Part shown: piece after piece, positions 34,970 to 46,690 of the stretch
Position numbering within the stretch: the stretch's first letter is position 1
How the letters are laid out: each line of letters starts with the position of its first letter
Source of the DNA: Corylus avellana
Taxonomy: Eukaryota; Streptophyta; Magnoliopsida; Fagales; Betulaceae
Direction: 5' to 3'
NCBI RefSeq assembly: GCF_901000735.1
Contig: NC_081545.1
Coordinates: 2,958,583-3,022,582, forward strand
Length of the DNA stretch: 64,000 bases
Translations under genes and position numbers: made by a program
Notes under the pieces: generated by a model
The model's input: only the letters and a program-made list of their open reading frames with translations
Database searches by the model: none
Told to the model about the DNA's origin: nothing

Positions 34970-37120
34970 GTAAGAGCCTGAATTTCCATTTCTTTTCCTG
35001 GGTTTTGAGGAATTTCCATCCTCGCCTTGTTATTTTGTTGATTTTGGGTTCCAATAATTGTTTAGGGTTTTGAGGGATTTCAGTTGTTGGTGCTATATTG
35101 TTTGGGTTCCAAAAGGGTATTCACAATTTTCCTTCTTATGTACCAATTGTTCTGTTTGTTATGATAAGCTGTTAATTCTGACATGTGAAAAAGTTCTTAG
35201 TATTGTCTTCAAGTGTGTTCTTTTTGTTTGTATTAGTAGTGTTGTTGTTGTTGTTGTTCTTTTGAATCTTGAAATCGAAGGGTTTGGGTAGGATTTCTCG
35301 AATCAGGCTTGAATTTTCTGTAATGGGTCATTTAGGGACAGATAATATCCAAGAAAAATTGAACCCAGATTGGGGAAAAGCGCTCTATCAGTACGAACAT
35401 GTAGGATCCTTAAGATGAGTTCTAAGATCAGTAAAAATATTGTTAACTTCATTAACTAATGTCTATGCCTCCCTTGATTAAATTGTGTCAAACTGTTTTT
35501 TGAGAAGTCATTGTGATTGAAAGAAAAATGCAATGAGTATTACTAGAGCTTAAGGCTAGCCATTTTAGAGGTTTGATGACTCCAATAAGGCATGCATTAT
35601 TGTTGGGTATAATTTCTCCACCGATTTTACTAGAAAAAAACGGTGACCTTCTTATGAGTTATGACTAGGGAATGATTGTAGCAATGAGGTTAATCATACA
35701 TGATGATCAGCAGATGATTGAGGAGCTTCCCGTTATGATAGAAAATTATTATTCTGAAAAATTTAATATAAATTGAAGTTCTGGATTTCTACCACTACAA
35801 CCAAATAATGAATTTGTTGTCATCATCTAAGTTTATCTAGGGCCATGTACCATTTTACATGGTATAAACCATGTTGTCTTTCCCACACCTATTTTTACGT
35901 TCTTTTTGGTCCTCTATTGGTTCCTGTTCGTGTTCAATTAATCTATGATCACTTTTATGTGACATAATGTAGCCTTATATATTTTATGGCTTGTGAATTT
36001 CTATAGAATGAGTGAAAAACCTTCCATAATGACAATATTCTCATTATTACCAACTCGTAGTTCCTTGTTAATTGTCTTAATGGCTAATTATTACAAGGAT
36101 ACCACTGATAGATAATAAATGATATTATCCAAGTGCAAAAGAATGTCATTCAGTTGATATCTTGGGAAAGTCAAAGAAGTTCCTTCCTTCTTTGATCCCC
36201 ACTCTTCTCCAAATAATAGTTTCTTAGTGCCATTATTTATTATGAGAAATGCAAGTTTGCTTCATTTCTTGTGTGTTAGATTTTTGTTTACGTTGTGTCT
36301 TTTGATTAATAGCTGGTCTTGCTTTTCAATAGTTGCTGCACCATTGTCATATGCGCCCTACACTTTTTGTCCATGCTTATTCTTCAACTGTTGAACTTAG
36401 CATTTCGCCTAAATTTCGCTGTCTAATTTGTGTATGAGTTTCGAAACAAACAAAAAGCAATGTGTAGAGAGAAGATAACAAAAATGAGTTTTTGAAATTA
36501 AGTCTGAGGTAATTTCGGTATATGGCACTTTGATAGTGTAGACTGCAAGCTTCAGGAATATTGCCCTCGTTTGACAATGTTTTGTTGAAAAGGTTTTTGT
36601 TTTACGGTAAAAAAGAAAAAAAAAATTAACAAACAACTCTAAACACAAAATACCCAACAATAAGTTTTCCTCTTTGTGGCACCTCAAAACTCTTTTTCAA
36701 CCAAAAAGCAAAAATTACCCTCTAAAAGGTTTTATCAAATGAACCGACCATAATTGTAGTGTGCAGGATCTTTTAAATAAGGCGTTCCCTTGGGACAATA
36801 AACAACCAAGTAGATCAGAATGAAACATCCTCAACCCAACTGCACAATAATGAATAGCCCTGGAAAACCTTTCCTTGAGACGAGCAATGGTGAACAACCA
36901 ACATCACAATAATTGTACTGTGCAGGATATTTTATATAAAGATTAACAAATCACAGATTGCAATATGAATTTGTGGGAGATGGTTTTGGGAATGAATAGA
37001 CTTGATAGAGCTCATAACATAAAAGACCATTGACTAACATCAACTAGTATTTAGATAATTCCCTAATAAAATAAAGTTCCTTCAAAACGAGTCTTGTTTA
37101 GGTTGTAGAAATTTGGAAAT
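34970..37120. other. Stretch without recognisable genes
   Basis: AT-rich sequence, probably intronic or intergenic. A segment near 36565-36730 has imperfect inverted halves ('ttgttgaaaaggtttttg' and 'aactctttttcaaccaaaaa') and may be a MITE. Nothing else stands out. Confidence 0.4.
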
Positions 37121-37208
37121 CTTTTGCTTTTTGGTTTTTATTTTTTATTTTTCTCTGATACACATAACTGTTCTATGCATCCCCTTAACAATATGACAGG
37201 GTTGATTA

Positions 37209-37796
37209 TGTCTGCAATTAGTGATGCGTCGAGCGGCCGTCCATTATGTCGCTATGGAGTTGTTGCGTTCGTAAAGTATTCCTGGACAAATGATAATTAC
37301 AGCAGAAAGTGGTATGGGTGCAAAAAGTATAAGGTATTGTATGACATTTACTTTCCATGTTAACATTTTTGACCAATTTTATTTGGTTTAGGATATATTT
37401 TTGACTTTTCTTCCAAATTTTGTATTTTGTAGCAAGTTGGTGATTGTAGCTTCTTTCTTTGGGCTGACAACGAGATGACAGGTTACAAAAAATAAAAAAA
37501 ATAAAAAAATCATGCAACGCTTGAAGGACATAGAAGAGCAAACCCGGGCAGAAATTGGTAGACTAGAAAAATTGTTGGCTACCAAACAGGCACTGTATAG
37601 AGCACATCTAGAAAACATGTTTCAGTCTAGGGATGAGATGTAGAAATCTATGGTAGCGAATACCCAGTTTAGGGAGGTCAAGTTTCAGTTAAAACAAATG
37701 ACGTATCAGGCAGTGTTGGCTTTGCTTTTCTTGCTGGTGTTCCTTTATGTTGGCAGTTACAACGCAGCTAGTAATAACAAGTTGATGTTAAAATGA
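37209..37796 (+). pseudogene. GRF zinc-finger / coiled-coil / membrane-anchor protein, disrupted
   Basis: Two exons are readable: 37209-37333 and from 37433. Together they give a GRF-type zinc finger (RPLCRYG, WYGC, then DCSFFLWADNE). After an A-rich slippage region near 37480-37510 the frame is lost. A second frame begins MQRLKDIEEQTRAEIGRLEK (coiled coil), meets a TAG after ...FQSRDEM, then continues to a hydrophobic tail (VLALLFLLVFLYVG) and a stop at 37796. Small plant GRF proteins with this layout occur in many copies and I associate them with transposon-rich regions; their role is unknown to me. The frame loss and nonsense codon make this copy a pseudogene. Confidence 0.72.
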
Positions 37797-38559
37797 ACTA
37801 TGTCCCCTTAAATTGTAGATACTTAACGGTTGTAATTTATAATAGTTTGTGTTTTGGATTAATTGTGCTACTCCTTTTACACAATTATTGTAATTTACTA
37901 GCCGCTTGTTCTTCATATACAACATATGGACCTTATTTGTGCAGAGTTGGGACAAATACTCTTTTTTCAGAGTAATATCAATATTAACATAAAACACTTT
38001 TAATTTTAATTTAGATTATTTATAGTTTATTTAATTTTTAAATTATTAATTTTTATATATAAGTATTTGAAATATAAGTATAAGCAGTTATTAATGCACA
38101 TCCCAATGGTACGTAAACAATGCATTTCTAGTCCTTTATAGTGAATACAGAAGATAATATAGATCATATATATCTTTGTATTCAGTCATTTATCACTTCA
38201 CTCAGGGTAAGGACAATCGGATGTCATTGCTATAAATATGGATTATTGAAAGAATAAAACATGTATTTGGATATTTCCATTCAACCCCACAAAATTGTAT
38301 TATTTCTTTGACATTAATGGTTGAAGTGATTTATCCAAAGAGAAAATGGATTATGGGAGTGTCTCGATCGAATTTTTTTGATAGCACTGTCTGCTTAGAT
38401 GTAGAGGTACACGTATGAGCCGATGCTTATCGATTTGGATTAAATTAGCGAGTTCGGTTAAGATTCCGATTAGATGGTCCTAATCCCAAAAAATTTATAT
38501 ATGGCAATTATTACATTCCTTGTTTTTTTTTGAAATTAACAATGGAGAAGCCACACAAA

Positions 38560-40158
38560 AAACATAAATTACTCTTCATTCGCGGTTGTCTACATGTGAG
38601 ATGTCATTACCTCTCGGACTATAATCATCATTTTCTTACTTTCACGGGTTCGGTTTGGTGGTTGTCTATGCGCGACATACGGAACGGGTGTCATGGTAGG
38701 CAATTGCGCAATGTCGATCTAATCTTGCCCGTAATGTGTCATTAGGGCCGCATGAAATAGTGGATCATCAGCACCGCAGTCTTTGCGAATGAAGTTGTAT
38801 ACCGCGCAGCATGCGACTACAAATAGTCGTTGATTCTCAATCGGGTATGGATGCATATTGTCGAAGATAGGGAATTGGGTTTTCTATACTCCAAAAGTTC
38901 TTTCCACAGCTGATCGTAATGAGGAATGCCTATAATTAAACAATTCTACTGCATTCTTCGGACGAGGTCGACCATGACGAAAATCTTGCAAATAGTATCG
39001 CTCATTGCGATATGGGGGTAAAAATTCCTTGTAGCATCCGTAGGCCAAGTCAACCAAGTAAAAGTAATCTACAGATAATCAAGTACAACATTATATCACA
39101 TAGGGTTCCAACGTAGATAAAGAATTGTAAACGTATTACAAATCAATAGAATCCGACACAAAGACATGTCTCCGTATAGTACCTTCGACCGGCATGGGAA
39201 AAAGAGCGGTGGGATCCTCGATGAACTCTTGGAAAATCCGCGAGTCATGAGTGCTGCCCTCCCATCCAGCATATACGTATATGAAGCAAAGGTCGAAGTC
39301 AACGACGCACATGACATTCTATGTTATTGTGGACTTCCTACTTCGGTAGGGCACAATGTTCTCACCTTGAATGCACGTTTTAACGTGAGTGCCGTCAATC
39401 GCTCCAATGCATTTCTGGTTACAACAATATTACCAAGTGTAAATCAGATATAAGGCACAAAAGACAATAGTCATTGTGAAGTAATGCGATATGTTATACT
39501 ATGGCATACTGCAAACCATGGATCGTAGCGGCCATTTCGGGCAACGTATGGATGAGGCAACTCCGTCACAGCTGGACGTATAATAGTTTTTCCAAGCCTG
39601 CACAACGCTTTAGCTGTTCGATTAATGTAAACGCTTATCGTGTACAATGATCGCTGTAGCCTATCCGTTACCACCCATTGCGTGTGGCACTGTGCCATCA
39701 CTAGGCAAAATGCCGCAACTTGTTCTGTGATCTTAACATATCGACTGCTTTATAAAAAACCATTGTGTTTCAGTGTGTTGCACAATTTTAAGAGTCTTGG
39801 GCAACATACGAAATTGTTCATAGCATGTAGTTGGGTTCGGATTGGTAAGCACCCAGTGTACCCACATCGCCCCAGTCAGCTTAGAAGTCCTCTGTGGAAT
39901 GCAAACCCTTATGCATGGGTGCATAAAATGGTGGTAACATTTTTTCACGATCATTGTCATGCGCACTAGTAAATTCTCTAGCTCGAATCGTATATCCTCA
40001 AAATTACACTCATCATCGTCGTCTGTGTCGAATGCATCCGAGTCGGGCAATTCATCGATACTATCCGCCCAATGACGTGCATTACCAATGTTACCATTAG
40101 ACGGGCCAGCTGCATGCATATCAACAGGCCTACATTTAAATGAGATGAATAACGTCAC
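38560..40158 (-). pseudogene. PIF/Harbinger transposase (DDE nuclease), decayed
   Basis: Read on the minus strand the pieces follow the order of plant HARBI1-like nucleases (DDE_Tnp_4). An acidic N-terminal stretch (DAFDTDDDDECNFEDI) comes first, then a helical segment with MAQCHTQWVVTDRLQRSLYT near 39640-39700. AIDGTHV with the first catalytic Asp is near 39390. VVDFDLCFIYVYAGWEGSTH with the second is near 39290. LVDLAYGCYKEFLPPYRNER is near 39020, AVERTFGV with the catalytic Glu near 38900, and the C-terminus FVVACCAVYNFIRKDCG near 38800. The pieces lie in different frames, stop codons interrupt (for example in RSRKSTIT*NVMC), and an apparent intron lies near 39070-39180. It is inactive. 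Confidence 0.85.
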
Positions 40159-40440
40159 ATTCTAGTCATAACATTCGTAAACGTCATCAGGCTATATTCA
40201 GTCTATAAATATTAATAACATGCAACCGGATAATTAAAATTGGAAAGTAATAGTGGGTTAATAACATTAATCATTAGTATTAAAAATGTTCCCCTACTCC
40301 ATAATACGCATCCATAATATAGCATAATGTTGTACCTCTAATATTGCAATCAAACTGACTCAAGTGGTTAGAATAGAAAATAGTGAATGGACACACAAAA
40401 AACTACAATAGAAAATATTAGCCTAAAACATAAGCTTCAA

Positions 40441-41553
40441 TTGTCACTGTCTGGATCAATTTTGTTTAGCCAATGACGTATACTGTCGTCATTCATTTTC
40501 AACAGTATCCTTGCCCAAGTTTGATTGTGGACCTTATCGCATGCTTTGACATATTTTTCCGTGAACAATGACATTTCAGTTGCCAACACATTGATATGGT
40601 CCATGATGTCTTCCTTAGGATACTGGTTGGGAGGGGGCTTATAAGAACCTTAATCGCCGGGTGAATGGCCATCGCTAAGCTTGCACCTCTGTAAATAGTT
40701 CGATCTCAAGACTTCGTACTCGCTTCACAGCTCCGAGATAATTTGCTCACCCTTGGATGAACGCTTGCTAGAGTTCGATCCCTGTAAGTGAGAACCTTCC
40801 CTCTTCAACTTCCCTTTTCCTTTTCCTCTTGCCTTGTGAGATGATGCACAATGTGGCTTCGTGAGGTTTATGATCGCCGCAGGGTTGTTGAGATCGATGT
40901 CATTCTCTTCACAATCACTACCCGAGGGTGATTGTGTGCTGGTATACCTCAACTTTCCAATGGATGTTGAGCCCTCAAAGATGTAGCATAGGTGCTTGAA
41001 GTTCGCCGGGGGCCATTTCGGAATCTGTAGTACTTCTTGAGGCTATTTGTCTGAGAAGAAAGAGCAAATAAAGGAAAAAACACAAGATTAAACACAAATA
41101 TAACAAATAAGTACGTCAACTCGCGTAATTAAGAAAATATTAAACATAATATTAGTGGCGTACCAGTCGGATGTGTTCCTATTGTTCCGGAGTTCCTATG
41201 ACAGTCCCCAAATCATCATCCCACCCACAGTCAGTGCCTGCCTTATCTCGGACAAATTTCGAGAAGTACACCCAAAGCTCCCTAAGATGCTTAATTTTGT
41301 CGCCAACCTGTTTTTGTGTGTAGGCGGTGCCATCCTTCAGCCATCTGTTTAATTTTTTCGTGATGTTCGGCATAAGCTTCCCAAAGGGATGGCGAACTCC
41401 GTCATCTTGGTAGTTGCAAAGAATATGCACCAAGATATCCTCGTGCTCTTGTTCCCATTTCACATTTGCCAGCGGGATGGGAACTTCTGGTGAGGATGGA
41501 GTTTGCATCCCATGTTTTCGAGGAAACTTACGGGGAGTGGTAAAAAACGACAT
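40441..41553 (-). pseudogene. Harbinger Myb/SANT-like partner protein, decayed
   Basis: PIF/Harbinger elements encode a Myb/SANT-like DNA-binding protein that helps bring the nuclease to the termini. Here the frame from 41553 gives a Myb_DNA-bind_3-like domain (NVKWEQEHEDILVHILCNY, HPFGKLMPNITKKLNRWL, YTQKQVGDKIKHLRELW) and stops at 41179. A later segment near 40700-40990 carries a Ser-rich, Lys/Gly-rich tail (KARGKGKGKLKREG) and then a helical C-terminus ending near 40441. Breaks between the pieces are introns, frameshifts or both. It sits just upstream of the transposase in the same orientation, the expected two-gene layout. Confidence 0.8.
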
Positions 41554-42034
41554 CTACGAATATGTATAGAAAACAGTAAAACAACGTGCATAAATCATGT
41601 ATGATACTTATCTACCAACCACAGTAAACACAAAACTAATATTTTACGTAGACACTCGAACAAATATATACGATTACAAATCACTGTGATACCACATATT
41701 TACAATAAGTAGAAAAATAGGTTAGGCACGAACAATTTATAAATGAAACAAGCTTTGGTATAAAATAAGAAGCCTACCTTGAAGTTGTTGGAATGTCGTT
41801 GTTGCAAGTTATACCCGCCGAACTAAAAATTAAACGAGGCTAACATTAATGCCGAGTAAGCAGAAAGTGGTGGCATATTAATCATAATTGACGTCTACAC
41901 CCTAATACCATAGACAACACACAGATACACATATTGAGCATACTTATGGCCAATTTTTTCATGGCCAACAAACAAAAATAGGTGACAAACGTTGGACCTC
42001 AACTATTTTCTGGTTCTTTCCATTTTGTGATGAG

Positions 42035-42265
42035 ATGTGTCGCATGTGTCACAATTGTGGTGCAGAATTGTTGAAGTTGGAGGAAAAGAACAAACAGAAG
42101 AATGAGAATTCTTTAAAATTTGATACGGGAGGTCCCATTTGGTCTTGTAAATTCTGTGGGGATAAGCAGCAGGGAGAATCTATAAAACGAGATAGTGTGA
42201 ATCCATATACAACACTGATGATCAGTCCATCTACTTCATTATCAAGCAGTGATAGCTTTGGATCT
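42035..42265 (+). CDS. FAB1D-like phosphatidylinositol-3-phosphate 5-kinase, first coding exon (cut by gap)
   Basis: The first 77 residues (MCRMCHNCGAEL..., then GGPIWSCKFCGDKQ, NPYTTLMISPSTSLSSSDS) match my memory of the N-terminus of plant FAB1D-type kinases. These begin with CxxC pairs and a Ser-rich stretch instead of a full FYVE finger. FAB1 enzymes make PtdIns(3,5)P2 on endosomal and vacuolar membranes. The frame runs open into the N gap at 42266. The sequence after the gap (42366 on) does not continue it, so the rest of this large gene is missing from the window. It could be a gene fragment or a scaffolding error. Confidence 0.6.
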
Positions 42266-42365
42266 NNNNNNNNNNNNNNNNNNNNNNNNNNNNNNNNNNN
42301 NNNNNNNNNNNNNNNNNNNNNNNNNNNNNNNNNNNNNNNNNNNNNNNNNNNNNNNNNNNNNNNNN
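42266..42365. other. Scaffold gap (100 N)
   Basis: Exactly 100 N, cutting the FAB1D-like exon. The right side starts with an A run and AT-rich intergenic DNA. Confidence 0.95.
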
Positions 42366-42910
42366 AAAAAAAGGTCTCATAACGTAGGGATAGGTCCATT
42401 GTCAATAATTTAATCGTTCAAGTTCGAATAACTATGAAAAAACAAATGATATTTTTGGAAGTAGTCGGTTCAATTATTCGATTTTATTAATGATTTTGAT
42501 TGGTTTCTAACAACTATGATTTCGCCTACTTGAGTCTATAATATTGTTGCTTCAAAAAGTGGAAAAAGGAAAATTAATAAAGATCTATAATGTCAATTAA
42601 ATTAAATTCATTAATATAACTAGCAAGACTATAGGCACCTTGGGTGTGTGAAAAATCTTGCTAATTGTCGGTTCACATTTTAGTGGTAAGTGTCACGTGA
42701 ACTGTCACGTCAGTTTGTAAATGTGATAAGTGTCACTGAAACTGTCATATGACATTTCTTATTAATCACAATACGTCAATTTCTCAGAAAATCTAATCAT
42801 TTCACACTCATCATCTCCATTAAGAAAAAAAAAAAAAAATTGATTAAGAAATTAGCTAATCAAAAGATCCAAATCCAATTGGGTTTCTAAATTCATACTT
42901 GAAAAGGATT

Positions 42911-42941
<31 letters not shown>

Positions 42942-43160
42942 ACACGGTGGTATACATGGACAAGGAGTCGTATTGTCGTATTCAAAACCAATTGGCGGTT
43001 CCAATGTTTTTCACAAAAGTGGAAATATAGTCGCCGTCTCTTACGTACACCTCCTCATCACGCGTCTCTTTTATTTCTCCGAACCATCCAAGGACCAACA
43101 ACATATATACATATTAACAAAAGCATCCCACCCTGCAAGTTGTAAACAATCTTTAATTCC

Positions 43161-43208
<48 letters not shown>

Positions 43209-43209
43209 T
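43161..43209. repeat. (CT)n(TA)n microsatellite in RNase III-like gene leader
   Basis: A CT run followed by a TA run ends about 20 bp before the start codon at 43229. It lies in the likely 5' UTR or core promoter. Another TA run lies at about 42919-42942. Confidence 0.85.
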
Positions 43210-43228
43210 CACCCTGCATACCAACGAC

Positions 43229-46200
43229 ATGCCCGCCATGGAAGCAGAGCAAGAAAGACGTGAAGAAGAAGAGGTGGTTAAGGAATTAGAAACGCTTTGC
43301 ATACAAGAGAAACAAAGCGGGTCCGGGTCAGTCCCGGATCTCAATGAGGTGGAAGAGATATTGGGATACAGGTTCAAAAACAGGAGGCTGTTAGAGGATG
43401 CTTTCACGCACGCTTCTTTTTCAGCAGGGGAGGGCGGCGGCGGCGGCGCTTCCTACGAGCGATTGGAGTACGTGGGTGATGCGGTGCTTACCCTACTTTT
43501 CTCCAAGGAGCACTACTTCTTGTACCCGAATTTTCCACCCGGCCCGCTCACCCAGCTCCGGGCCGCCAATGTCGACTCCGAGAAGCTTGCTCGTGCCGCC
43601 GTCAAACACGGGTTGCATAGATTTCTGCGCCACAAAAAACCCTTTCTTGAGGAAAAAGTAAGCTCAAAATCTTTGAACTTTTCAACTTTATCTTCTCCTT
43701 TTTTGACTAAACAAATATTATTTTTAGTTTCGTTGATGATGATGTTTCCTGTTGGATAAACACTCCACGTAGGAATTAAATGTCTCCTTGATTTAGAAAG
43801 GGTAAAATTGATGGTCAATATCACCGAAAATAAACCAAAATTCATTATCATTCAGCGAAAATATACTTAAGATAAACTTTAAAATACAAAAAAAAAAAAA
43901 AAAAAGTGATTGTTTTTTCTACTTAGCCCATAAGGGTGAAAGCTCCTAAGTTATCTAGTAATTGGTTATGACGGGTGGGGTTAATTATCCGTAAGAGTTT
44001 GATTAACGGCGAGAATTGCTGTACATGCAATTAATCTATGTTTTCAAAAGTGATTGTTTTTTTTTTTTTTTGACATGTCCACACAAGAGGGGAGGGAGGA
44101 TTCGAATTAGTAACCTCTGCTTCATAAAGCGTGATTGATCTCTAGCCGATTAAGGTATCCCTTGTGGACAAAAGTGATTGTTTTTTTGTTTGTGTTTTTA
44201 AGATTTGGGTTTTTTATGGAGAACAAAAAATACCAAACAAAAGTCGTAGAGATTTCTAGAAGGTTTATATATATATATACTAATGTGTTTTCAGGAACAT
44301 TTATTTTGTCATGAAAAGATGGACAGAAATTTGGTTGAGAAATTTCGAGAAGCACATAAATTATACAATTGACTTTGTTTGTTTGTTCAATGAATTTAGG
44401 GTTACTATTTAGTAATGGCGAGTGTTTATCTGTTCCTTCCGTGTCACTACACGGCACGTTTTGTCCATTAAGGACCTCACAAACCTTGCTTTGGTGTCAT
44501 TGACTTTGGCTGGTTTTTTTTTTTTGTTTTTTTTGGTGGAAGGAAATATATGATGCAGGAAGTTCCATGGTGAGATGCATGGGTCCTCATTCCTCAGTCC
44601 ACATGATTTAACTGAAATATATATTGTCCTAATTACTTAATACTTATTGGTTTGATCATTGATGGAAAAGTTAGGTTGGGTTCCTTTTAATTAATGTAGG
44701 CTTTTAAAGTTGTTAAAAATGTTGCTTTTGGATCGATATGGTTAGGAGGAAATTTATTTGGTTGGTTGCTTTCCATCACAAGGACAATTGAAGGAAAAAA
44801 AGAACCTGCAAAACTTTACAACACAAGAATAATTAGTTGGTATATATGGATAGTTCATAATGGGAAAAATGATAGGGGTGGTGAGAGGGACCTCCTATCC
44901 GAGTAGGAGCTAAATTGTCCAAACAATTTGTTTTGGCAAGTAGGCTTTCGGCTCCGACAAGAGGCAACCCCAATTGTAAGTGATCCTAACCCTATTTATT
45001 GCCATAAAGGGGACCTCTTGTACGAGTAGGTGTTAAATTGGCAAGTGGGCTTCCGGCTCGGACAAGAGGCAACCCCCTCCCCCAATCAATTGTAGGTGAT
45101 CTTGACCTATTTATTGCTTGAGAGGGGACCTCTTGTCTAAGTAGGTTCTAAATTAGCAAGTAGGCTTTCGGCTCGAACAAAAGGCCTTCTCTCACAACTT
45201 CCTTTCCAATCAATTGCAAGTGATCCTGACTTATTTATTTCCTTAAAGTTGGTATTGCAAGAGCTCTACTTACGTTAAACTCAACAAATATTTAGTTAAA
45301 TGATAGCATTTTTTTATTTTAGCTATTCACTTTTTTTAAAAAAATATTTAAAATATTATATTTTTATCTACTTTCTTTATACCTAAAGAGGAGAGTGAAC
45401 ATGATTGTTTATTTTATTTTTTATTTTTTAATTAATATAGTTAAGGATTTGTTGAACTACAATGCTTAGTAACATCTCAACAAATCATTAGTTATTTTGC
45501 TAAATCGAATGTAGGGTCTTTCTAAAAAATTATGGGGCTAGACAAAATAACTTTTTGACTATTTTATTGAGCAGGATCATATGAGTGCATTGAAATTGCA
45601 TAAGTCATGACATGATTTGGTGCTTGTTTTGTCATTGCATAAGTCATGACATGATTTGGTGCTTGTTTTGTCTAGAGGGAACCATTTTTGATTTATGCTT
45701 ACACTTTTCATGAATATAGATTCAACGGTTCAAACAAGGGATCTCAGAGTACCCGTTGCATTCAAACGGACTCGTTCATGTACCAAAAGCCCTCGCAGAC
45801 ATTGTCGAGTCCACCATAGGAGCAGTTTTCATTGACAGCAACTCCTCCACGGACACCGCGTGGACGGTATTTACCTTTCACTCCCATATATATTCCCTTC
45901 ATGTTTTATCTTCAATTTTAGGCAAAATATTTATAATTTTTTTTAAAAAAAAAAAAATTGAAAATGGTAAATTGGACTTTACCAACCCAATGTAACATCC
46001 AATTTACACTTTAACACTAATAAATTATGACTCGTTGCAACTCAAATCTATAAGCTATCAAAATATTTTGAGTTGTACCCTGATTCGCTCGTCAACTTTA
46101 GGCCATTATTTTGGATAGGCGGGACACTGAAACTTCAAAATAGGGTTTGAATTATATTAAGTTAAAGTTGAGACGTGTTATACATCCTCTCCGATCCTTC

Positions 46201-46690
46201 TCCCATCTTTTCAATTTTCAAAATCACCCTTTAATATGTGAAGCCATGTGTCGAATCTATATTAACCCACAAATCTAATGTTGATTGTGAAAATTAAGAG
46301 AATGAACGATGATTTGTAGGAGACCATATATATATATATATATATAAATGCAGCTTTATATCTTTGCAACAGGTGTGTAAGACATTGTTGGAGCCCATCA
46401 TAACTCCGGAAACCATTGGAACACACCCTGTGACAATGCTTTATCAGTTCTGCCAAAAGAGAAATTTGGCAGTTAAATTCGTTGACCAATGGAAGGAGTG
46501 TACGGCCTTCGATGTTTTCATAGGAGACCAGCATGTAGGAAGAGGTGTATGTGGCCTCAAGAAGGAGATCGCGTGTAACAGAGCAGCCAAAAATGCTATG
46601 GACAACATCGGCAGAATACTTGGTGAAACAGATGTTTTCCAACAGTACCATGGTTGCTTGAGTCACATCCAGCAATCTCTCGAACAATAA
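43229..46690 (+). CDS. RNase III-like protein (RTL2/RTL3 type), three exons
   Basis: Double-stranded RNA endonuclease of the plant RNase THREE-LIKE group, involved by family in rRNA or small-RNA precursor processing. Exons: 43229-43657, 45720-45866 and 46373-46690, all phase 0 with GT-AG borders, giving 297 residues. The RNase III signature YERLEYVGDAVL (about residues 76-87) supplies the first Glu/Asp pair. ADIVESTIGAVF in exon 2 supplies the second, so all four metal-binding acids are present. Exon 3 has a short dsRNA-binding-like fold (PVTMLYQFCQ... KKEIACNRAAKNAM). The N-terminus is acidic with no targeting peptide evident. A second ATG in frame at 43238 is an alternative start. RTL2 or RTL3 cannot be decided from this sequence alone. 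Confidence 0.85.
44885..45248. repeat. Three-unit minisatellite in intron 1 of the RNase III-like gene
   Basis: Units of about 115-125 bp start near 44885, 45010 and 45124. Each carries 'gggacctc', 'gagtagg' (one has 'aagtagg'), 'aagtaggctttcggctc' or a near variant, 'acaagaggcaaccc' (decayed in the third), and 'gtgatcctgac' with 'tatttatt'. The units are diverged from each other. Confidence 0.8.

Noticed and set aside
44090..44165. tRNA-like phrase 'ggattcgaattagtaacc' in the RNase III-like gene intron
   Set aside because: Only resembles a T-loop; no acceptor stem, anticodon arm or A box fits around it.
44885..45248. Direct repeats suggestive of a CRISPR-like array
   Set aside because: Units are long, diverged and contiguous with no spacer structure, in a plant intron; this is a minisatellite.
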